A stretch of 48,825 bases of DNA from Streptomyces sp. JHA26 (GTDB lineage: Bacteria; Actinomycetota; Actinomycetes; Streptomycetales; Streptomycetaceae): NCBI RefSeq assembly GCF_002005565.1, contig NZ_BDJC01000053.1, positions 1 to 48,825 of the forward strand. The letters are read 5' to 3'. The position numbers and the translations under genes are program-made. Numbering within the stretch: position 1 is the first letter of the stretch; each line of letters starts with the position of its first letter. Below the pieces are notes generated by a model. It made no database searches. It was not told where the DNA came from and worked only from the letters and a program-made list of their open reading frames with translations. Shown here one piece after another: positions 43,971-48,825 of this stretch.

Positions 43971-44620
43971 CAGTGGGTGGCTCCCTCGGTGACGTTCAGG
44001 TCGTGTCCGGCCGGTGTGCGGGCGGCGGCGGCCAGCAGGGCGCGCAGGCCGTGGGCGACGGTGGCGGGCGGCAGGGACGGCGCCTGGCCGTCGGTGACCT
44101 GTTCCGGGGCCCAGGGGACGTGGACGAATCCGCCCCGGACGTGCGGGAACCGTGTGGCGATGAGGTGACCGAGGCCGTAGGCCACGTGGTTGCAGACGAA
44201 GGTGCCGGCGGTGTTGGACGCGGCGGCCGGGACTCCGGCCTCGCGCATCGCGGCGACACAGGCCTTGACGGGGAGGGTGGAGAAGTAGGCGGCGGGGCCG
44301 CCCGGGACCACCGGTTCGTCGATGGGCTGCCGGCCCCGGTTGTCGGGGATGCGGGCGTCGTCGACGTTGATGCCGACGCGTTCGACGGTGACGCCGGGGC
44401 GCCCGCCCGCCTGGCCCAGGCAGAGGACCAGGTCGGGCGCGGTCGCGCGGACGGCGTCGCGCAGGGCGTCGAGGGACTCGCCGAACACGCAGGGCAGTTC
44501 GGCGGCGGTGACCGAGAGCCCGGCGGGCGGGTCGGCGGCCACCAGGGACGCCGCCTGCCAGGACGGGTTCACGCGCTCGCCACCGAAGGGGGCGAAGCCG
44601 GTGATGAGGACACGGGTCAC
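43970..44620 (-). CDS. pcp: Pyroglutamyl-peptidase I (pyrrolidone carboxylate peptidase)
   Basis: A 216-residue C15 cysteine peptidase. The N-terminal VLITGFAPFGGERVNPSW, the catalytic Glu in VTVERVGIN, Cys in SNTAGTFVCNHVAYGL and His in GGFVHVPW are all present and correctly spaced. It removes N-terminal pyroglutamate from peptides, releasing 5-oxoproline. Its neighbours, the DUF969/DUF979 permeases and the divergent 5-oxoprolinase genes, handle that product. Confidence 0.95.
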   Translation of the reverse strand: MTRVLITGFAPFGGERVNPSWQAASLVAADPPAGLSVTAAELPCVFGESLDALRDAVRATAPDLVLCLGQAGGRPGVTVERVGINVDDARIPDNRGRQPIDEPVVPGGPAAYFSTLPVKACVAAMREAGVPAAASNTAGTFVCNHVAYGLGHLIATRFPHVRGGFVHVPWAPEQVTDGQAPSLPPATVAHGLRALLAAAARTPAGHDLNVTEGATH

Positions 44621-44651
44621 AGTACTTCCTTACGGTGACGGGGCGGGCGGC

Positions 44652-45626
44652 TCAGAAGGCGAAGACCGCCATGATCACGGTGCAGCAGACGAGGAGCGCG
44701 AGCCCCGTGGGCAGCTGGGCCTTGATCGGCCCGTACTGGTCCTTCAGTTCGAGCAGGGTGGCCGGGACGATGTTGAAGTTGGCGGCCATCGGCGTGCAGA
44801 GCGTGCCGGCGAAGCCGGCCAGCATGCCGATCGCGAGGACGGCGGGTTCGTTGCCGTGCATCTGCTGGATGAGCACCGGCCAGCCGATCGCCGCGGTCAT
44901 CACCGGGAAGGCGGCGAAGGCGTTGCCCATGATGACGGTGAACAGGAACATGCCGACGCAGTACGCGATCACCGCGAGGTAGGTGGAGTCGTCCGGCAGG
45001 ACCTTGCCCACGAGCTCGCCGACCTGGTCGCCCACGCCCGCCGCGGCGAAGATCGAGCCGAGCACGGCGAGGAGCTGGGGCAGCAGCAGCGCGGAGCCCA
45101 TGGCCTCCAGCATGGAGCGGCCGGAGTGGACCGGGACCGAGAGCTTCTTCTCGCCGGTGACCAGCATGCCGACGACCAGCGCGGCGATGCAGCCGAGGCC
45201 GAGTCCGAGGAGCGTGGCCTTGCCGGTCTCGAACAGGCCGGACTCGTCCAGCACGGAGGCGCAGACGATGGCGACGAGCGGGATCGTCAGGGCGGGGACG
45301 AAGATCTTGTTGCCGAGCCGGGCGGCGGAGGCCTCGCGCTGTTCGCCGGTGGTGGTGACCGGGACGCCCTTGCCGAGGAAGTTGAACCCGGCGAGCACGA
45401 TCAGGGCGAGGACGGCGACGCCGAGCGGTTCGGCGGGCAGGGTCCAGTCCCCGTTGTCCGCGGTGGCGTTGGCGACGCCGGTGCCGTAGGGGAAGGTGAG
45501 CCCGAGCAGGCCCCAGAAGGCGGCGGACGTCCACCGCTTGGGGTTGCTGCGGTCGCCGGCCATCTGCACGGCCATGACGACGAAGACGAGGCCTATCAGC
45601 CAGTACAGCCATTCGACCTTGATCAC
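44652..45626 (-). CDS. DUF979 membrane permease component
   Basis: A 324-residue protein with about ten hydrophobic segments, from GTG 45626 overlapping the DUF969 stop by 4 nt. Typical segments include WLYWLIGLVFVVMAVQMAGD, MEAMGSALLLPQLLAVLGSIFAAAG and a closing AANFNIVPATLLELKDQYGPIKAQLPTG. DUF979 and DUF969 occur as a pair beside pcp and 5-oxoprolinase genes in many bacteria and are thought to move 5-oxoproline. Confidence 0.88.
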   Translation of the reverse strand: MIKVEWLYWLIGLVFVVMAVQMAGDRSNPKRWTSAAFWGLLGLTFPYGTGVANATADNGDWTLPAEPLGVAVLALIVLAGFNFLGKGVPVTTTGEQREASAARLGNKIFVPALTIPLVAIVCASVLDESGLFETGKATLLGLGLGCIAALVVGMLVTGEKKLSVPVHSGRSMLEAMGSALLLPQLLAVLGSIFAAAGVGDQVGELVGKVLPDDSTYLAVIAYCVGMFLFTVIMGNAFAAFPVMTAAIGWPVLIQQMHGNEPAVLAIGMLAGFAGTLCTPMAANFNIVPATLLELKDQYGPIKAQLPTGLALLVCCTVIMAVFAF

Positions 45627-46342
45627 TTGTCGGCCCCCTCGGGAAGCGGCAGGTCGTGCTCGGCCGCGGCGAGCGCCATCTCGCGCTCCAGCTGCCGGTC
45701 CATGAGCAGCAGGCGGGCGCCGTGGACGAGGAAGGCGCAGACGGCGAGCGGGATCGCCCACAGGGCCAGCTGGGTCGGCTCGATGTCCTGGTGGTACGTG
45801 GAGTTCACGAAGCCGGTGATCAGCAGGATGGAGCCGATCGCGATGAAGCAGTCCTCGCCGAAGAAGACGCCCACGGTGTCGGCCGACGCGGAGTAGGAGC
45901 GCACCTTCTCCCGCAGCCGGTCGGGCAGCTTCGCTCCGGTGGAGCGCTCGGCGGCGGCCTCGGCCATGGGCGCCACGAGCGGCCGCACGGTCTGTGCCGG
46001 GCCGCCGATGCTGTTGAGGCCGAAGGCCGCGGTGACCTGCCGGACCAGCAGGTAGACGGTGAGGAACCGGCCGGCGCTGAGCCTGCCCAGGCGGCCGATG
46101 AGGGTGCGGGCCTGTTCGCGCAGGCCGTAGCGCTCCAGCAGGCCGATCACCGGGAGCACGATGGCGTAGACGGTGACCGAGCGGCTGTCGGCGAAGGACC
46201 GGCCGAAGGCCGCGAGGACCTCCAGCGGATCCATCCTGCCGAGCAGTCCGGTGACGATACCGGCGACACCCACCACGAGGACGGGGTTGCGGCGCGTGAC
46301 GAATCCGAGGATCACCACGACCACACCGAGAAGAACGATCAT
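45623..46342 (-). CDS. DUF969 membrane permease component
   Basis: A 239-residue protein from ATG 46342. It has about six hydrophobic segments, with ERYGLREQARTLIGRLGRLSAGRFLTVYLLVRQ and AFGLNSIGGPAQTVRPLVAPMAEAAAE as conserved elements. It is first in the operon DUF969-DUF979-pcp-DUF2891 and probably forms a transporter with DUF979. A promoter with an internal palindrome lies about 110 bp upstream. Confidence 0.88.
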   Translation of the reverse strand: MIVLLGVVVVILGFVTRRNPVLVVGVAGIVTGLLGRMDPLEVLAAFGRSFADSRSVTVYAIVLPVIGLLERYGLREQARTLIGRLGRLSAGRFLTVYLLVRQVTAAFGLNSIGGPAQTVRPLVAPMAEAAAERSTGAKLPDRLREKVRSYSASADTVGVFFGEDCFIAIGSILLITGFVNSTYHQDIEPTQLALWAIPLAVCAFLVHGARLLLMDRQLEREMALAAAEHDLPLPEGADK

Positions 46343-46449
46343 TCGGCGGCCTTCTTCAGGCATCGGGGGCGGGGCACGGGCCCGGAGCTCGGGAGTCGGT
46401 GCTTCAGCGGTCCTCGGACCACGGCTCCGGGTACGTGGCAGATGCACGG

Positions 46450-46479
46450 ACCCTAGACGATCGTTCAACGATCTAACAA
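46450..46479 (-). promoter_or_regulatory. Promoter and operator of the DUF969 operon
   Basis: Leftward -35 TTGTTA (plus-strand 46474-46479) and -10 TAGGGT (46450-46455) are separated by 18 nt. The spacer contains GATCGTTCAACGATC (46459-46473), a palindrome around a single central base. A regulator bound here would lie between the two promoter elements. Confidence 0.65.
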
Positions 46480-46526
46480 GAGGTGAGTTTCACATCCGGA
46501 CCGTCGGCACGCACTTCGCCCAACCC

Positions 46527-46556
46527 TTGTGGAATCGTTCAACGATCCATTACGTT
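46527..46556 (+). promoter_or_regulatory. Promoter and operator of pxpABC
   Basis: A -35 of TTGTGG (46527-46532) and a -10 of TACGTT (46551-46556) are 18 nt apart. Between them is ATCGTTCAACGAT (46534-46546), the same palindrome core as at 46460-46472; the two centres are 74 bp apart. The start codon comes only 6 nt after the -10. Confidence 0.65.
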
Positions 46557-46562
46557 CGGACC

Positions 46563-47315
46563 GTGATCGACCTCAACGCAGACCTCGGCGAAGGCTTCGG
46601 CCGCTGGACCCTCACCGACGACGACGCCCTGCTCTCCGTCGTCACCAGTGCCAACGTCGCCTGCGGCTTCCACGCCGGCGATCCCTCGGTGATGCGGCGG
46701 GTCTGCGACCTCGCCGCCGAGCGCGGGGTGCGCATCGGGGCCCAGGTGTCCTACCGCGACCTGGCCGGCTTCGGACGGCGCACCATGGACGTGCCCGCCG
46801 GTGAGCTCGCGGCCGAGGTGGCGTACCAGATCGGCGCGCTGCGGGTCTTCGCCGAGGCCGCCGGGGCGCGGGTGGCCTACGTGAAGCCGCACGGCGCGCT
46901 CTACAACCGCACCGTCCACGACCCGGAGCAGGCCGGCGCCGTGGTGGAGGGCGTGCGGCTGGCGGGCGGTGCCCTGCCGGTGCTCGGCCTGCCGGGCTCG
47001 CGCCTGCTCGCCGCCGCCGAGGACGCCGGTCTCACCGGTGTGCCCGAGGCCTTCGCGGACCGCGCCTACACCCCCGAGGGCACGCTCGTCCCGCGCCGCG
47101 AGGCGAACTCCGTGGTGACGGACGGGGACGCGGTGGTACGGCGGGCGCTGGCGTTCGCGGTGGACGGCGCGGTCGAGGCGGTGGACGGGACGACCGTCGC
47201 GGTCGCCGCCCGTTCCCTGTGCGTGCACGGCGACACCCCGGGCGCGGCCGGCATCGCGGTGCGGGTGCGCGAGGCGCTGGAGGCGGCCGGGGTCGGGGTC
47301 GGGGCGTTCGCATGA
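46563..47315 (+). CDS. pxpA: 5-oxoprolinase subunit A (LamB/YcsF family)
   Basis: A 250-residue protein with the family signatures VIDLNADLGEGFG, SANVACGFHAGDP and VKPHGALYN. PxpA with PxpB and PxpC forms the prokaryotic ATP-dependent 5-oxoprolinase that opens 5-oxoproline to glutamate. GTG 46563 starts exactly where homology starts. There is no Shine-Dalgarno and the -10 ends 6 nt before it, so the mRNA is probably leaderless. Confidence 0.94.
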   Translation: MIDLNADLGEGFGRWTLTDDDALLSVVTSANVACGFHAGDPSVMRRVCDLAAERGVRIGAQVSYRDLAGFGRRTMDVPAGELAAEVAYQIGALRVFAEAAGARVAYVKPHGALYNRTVHDPEQAGAVVEGVRLAGGALPVLGLPGSRLLAAAEDAGLTGVPEAFADRAYTPEGTLVPRREANSVVTDGDAVVRRALAFAVDGAVEAVDGTTVAVAARSLCVHGDTPGAAGIAVRVREALEAAGVGVGAFA

Positions 47316-47959
47316 CCCGGAACCCGCTGCTCACGGCCCGTCCCGCCGGGCGGCACGCCCTCCTCGTCGAACTGCCCGACGCCGAGCGGACCGCGGCCTT
47401 CCACGCCGAACTGCTGCGACGGCGCGCGGCGGGGACCGTGCCGCCGGTGGAGGAGGTCGTGCCGGGGGCGCGGACCGTGCTCCTGGACGGAGTGCGGGAC
47501 CCCGAGGCGCTGGCCCGCCGGCTCGCCGGCTGGGAGGTCCCGGCGGGCGCCGCGGACGACGGGACCGTCGTGGACATCGCCGTGCGCTACGACGGTCCCG
47601 ACCTCGCCGACGTGGCGGCCCTGTGGGGAGTCGCCCCGCACGAGGTGGCGTCCCTCCACTCCTGCCGTACGTACCGTGTCGCGTTCTGCGGTTTCGCGCC
47701 GGGCTTCGGCTATCTCACCGGCCTGCCCCCGGAACTGCACGTCCCCCGCCGGGCCACGCCACGGACCCGGGTCCCGGCCGGAGCGGTCGCGCTCGCCGGC
47801 CCCTACAGCGCGGTCTACCCCCGCTCCACCCCCGGCGGCTGGCAGCTGATCGGCACGATGCCGGACCCGGGCCTCCTGTGGGACCCCGCGAGGGACCGGG
47901 CGGCGCTGCTCGCCCCGGGCACCCGGGTGCGTTTCGTCGCGGCGGAGGGCGCGGCGTGA
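47312..47959 (+). CDS. pxpB: 5-oxoprolinase subunit B (KipI-like)
   Basis: A 215-residue protein overlapping pxpA by 4 nt. YRVAFCGFAPGFGYLTGLP and the later VALAGPYSAVYPRSTPGGWQLIG are the KipI/allophanate-hydrolase-subunit-1 signatures. It combines with PxpC in the hydrolase. B. subtilis KipI is also a kinase inhibitor, but the three-gene order here supports the metabolic role. Confidence 0.93.
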   Translation: MTRNPLLTARPAGRHALLVELPDAERTAAFHAELLRRRAAGTVPPVEEVVPGARTVLLDGVRDPEALARRLAGWEVPAGAADDGTVVDIAVRYDGPDLADVAALWGVAPHEVASLHSCRTYRVAFCGFAPGFGYLTGLPPELHVPRRATPRTRVPAGAVALAGPYSAVYPRSTPGGWQLIGTMPDPGLLWDPARDRAALLAPGTRVRFVAAEGAA

Positions 47960-48813
47960 ACGCCCGGCTCACGACCGTGCGGGCCGGTGCCCTGACCACG
48001 GTGCAGGACGCGGGCCGGCGCGGCCACGCCCACCTGGGCGTCCCCCGCTCCGGCGCCCTGGACGCGCCCGCCATGAGGCTCGCCAACCGGCTGCTCGGCA
48101 ACGATCCCGACGCCGCCGTCCTGGAGACCACCCTGACCGGGTGCGCCGTGCGGCCCGACCGCGCCGTCACCGTCGTGGTCGGCGGCGCACCCTGCCCGGT
48201 GACGGTGGACGGGCGTCCGGCGCCCTGGGGCGCGCCGGTGCGGGTGCCGGCGGGTGCCGTCCTCGACGTGGGGGCGGTGAGCGCGGGCGTGCGCTCGTAC
48301 GTGGCGTTCGCCGGGGGCATCGCCGCGGAACCGGTCCTCGGCAGCCGTTCCACCGACCTGCTCTCCGGACTCGGCCCGGAGCCCCTGCGCGACGGGCACG
48401 TCCTCGCGCTGGGCACCCCCGCGGGGCGGACGGCACCGCCGGTCGCCGTCCCCTGGCCGGGGCCGCCCGCCGAACTGGTCCTCCCGGTGCGTCCCGGCCC
48501 CCGCGCCGACTGGTTCACCCCGGCCGCGCTGCGCACCTTCACCTCGGCGACGTACCGCGTCTCCCCGCACAGCAACCGCATCGGCCTGCGCACCGAGGGC
48601 CCGGCGCTCGAGCGGGCGTCGACGGCCGAACTGCCCAGCGAGGGCATGGTCCTCGGCGCGGTCCAGGTCCCGCCGGACGGGCGTCCCGTGGTGTTCCTCC
48701 ACGACCATCCGACGACCGGCGGCTATCCGGTGATCGCCGTCGTCGCCGAACCCGCCCTCGCGGCGGCGGCCCAGGCCGCGGTCGGGACACCGGTGCGCTT
48801 CACGCCCGGCTGA
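47956..48813 (+). CDS. pxpC: 5-oxoprolinase subunit C (KipA-like, biotin-dependent carboxylase-like fold)
   Basis: A 285-residue protein from GTG 47956, overlapping pxpB by 4 nt. LTTVQDAGRRGHAHLGVPRSGALD is the diagnostic N-terminal motif, followed by YVAFAGGIAAEPVLGSRST, VSPHSNRIGLRTEG, SEGMVLGAVQVPPDG and HPTTGGYPVIAVV. It completes the PxpABC complex. It ends 12 nt before the window edge; no regulator for the cluster is seen within the window. Confidence 0.94.
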   Translation: MNARLTTVRAGALTTVQDAGRRGHAHLGVPRSGALDAPAMRLANRLLGNDPDAAVLETTLTGCAVRPDRAVTVVVGGAPCPVTVDGRPAPWGAPVRVPAGAVLDVGAVSAGVRSYVAFAGGIAAEPVLGSRSTDLLSGLGPEPLRDGHVLALGTPAGRTAPPVAVPWPGPPAELVLPVRPGPRADWFTPAALRTFTSATYRVSPHSNRIGLRTEGPALERASTAELPSEGMVLGAVQVPPDGRPVVFLHDHPTTGGYPVIAVVAEPALAAAAQAAVGTPVRFTPG

Positions 48814-48825
48814 CGCGCGCGGGGC

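Overview
The window is about 73% G+C, its codons end almost always in G or C, and it is densely packed with co-directional, 4-nt-overlapping genes. The families present (PadR/MarR pairs, PAS-GAF-PP2C phosphatase, RheA/Hsp18, two Rho-type lineages implied, Opp-type lipoproteins) indicate a Streptomyces chromosome. From memory the gene order resembles an arm-proximal region of S. coelicolor/S. lividans; this is recollection, not a search. No rRNA, tRNA, CRISPR array, insertion sequence or prophage gene was seen.

Layout, left to right. 1-8.4 kb: the tail of a fibronectin-III protein, a secreted anchored protein, a fadH-padR pair behind a perfect 38-bp palindrome, a small hypothetical gene, a secreted propeller-like protein, a PAS-PAS-GAF-PP2C phosphatase and a PrmC-like methyltransferase. 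8.5-15.7 kb: a MarR/ABC-2-type membrane protein divergent pair, a molybdopterin oxidoreductase with its flavin reductase, an Rv1733c-like membrane protein, a serine hydrolase, and a PadR-methyltransferase operon divergent from a SnoaL-like gene. 15.7-26.1 kb: a 424-bp C-rich leader and a short Rho paralogue, a D,D-carboxypeptidase, glutaminase, a fatty acid desaturase, a three-gene fluoride operon (crcB-DUF190-crcB) preceded by a well-supported fluoride riboswitch, small regulators, an SseB-like protein, an SRPBCC protein and a long GAPDH paralogue.

26.1-38.1 kb is a complete sialic-acid scavenging locus. A CE7 esterase, secreted sialidase, NanA lyase, NanK ROK kinase and NanE epimerase form one leftward operon. 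A FadR-type GntR regulator separates it from a rightward Opp/Dpp-type ABC transporter (Tat lipoprotein, permease, permease-ATPase fusion, ATPase). An identical 17-bp site lies in both promoter regions, in opposite orientations, so import, release and catabolism are probably one regulon.

38.2-42.9 kb: a membrane protein with a PI-PLC-X-like domain, then hsp18 with two DUF2267 genes, divergent from a rheA-like repressor; the exact RheA operator lies inside the hsp18 promoter. 42.9-48.8 kb is a pyroglutamate (5-oxoproline) locus: leftward DUF969-DUF979-pcp-DUF2891 and rightward pxpABC. Peptides would be trimmed by Pcp, 5-oxoproline moved by the DUF969/979 pair and hydrolysed to glutamate by PxpABC. 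Two copies of one palindrome sit in the two divergent promoters.
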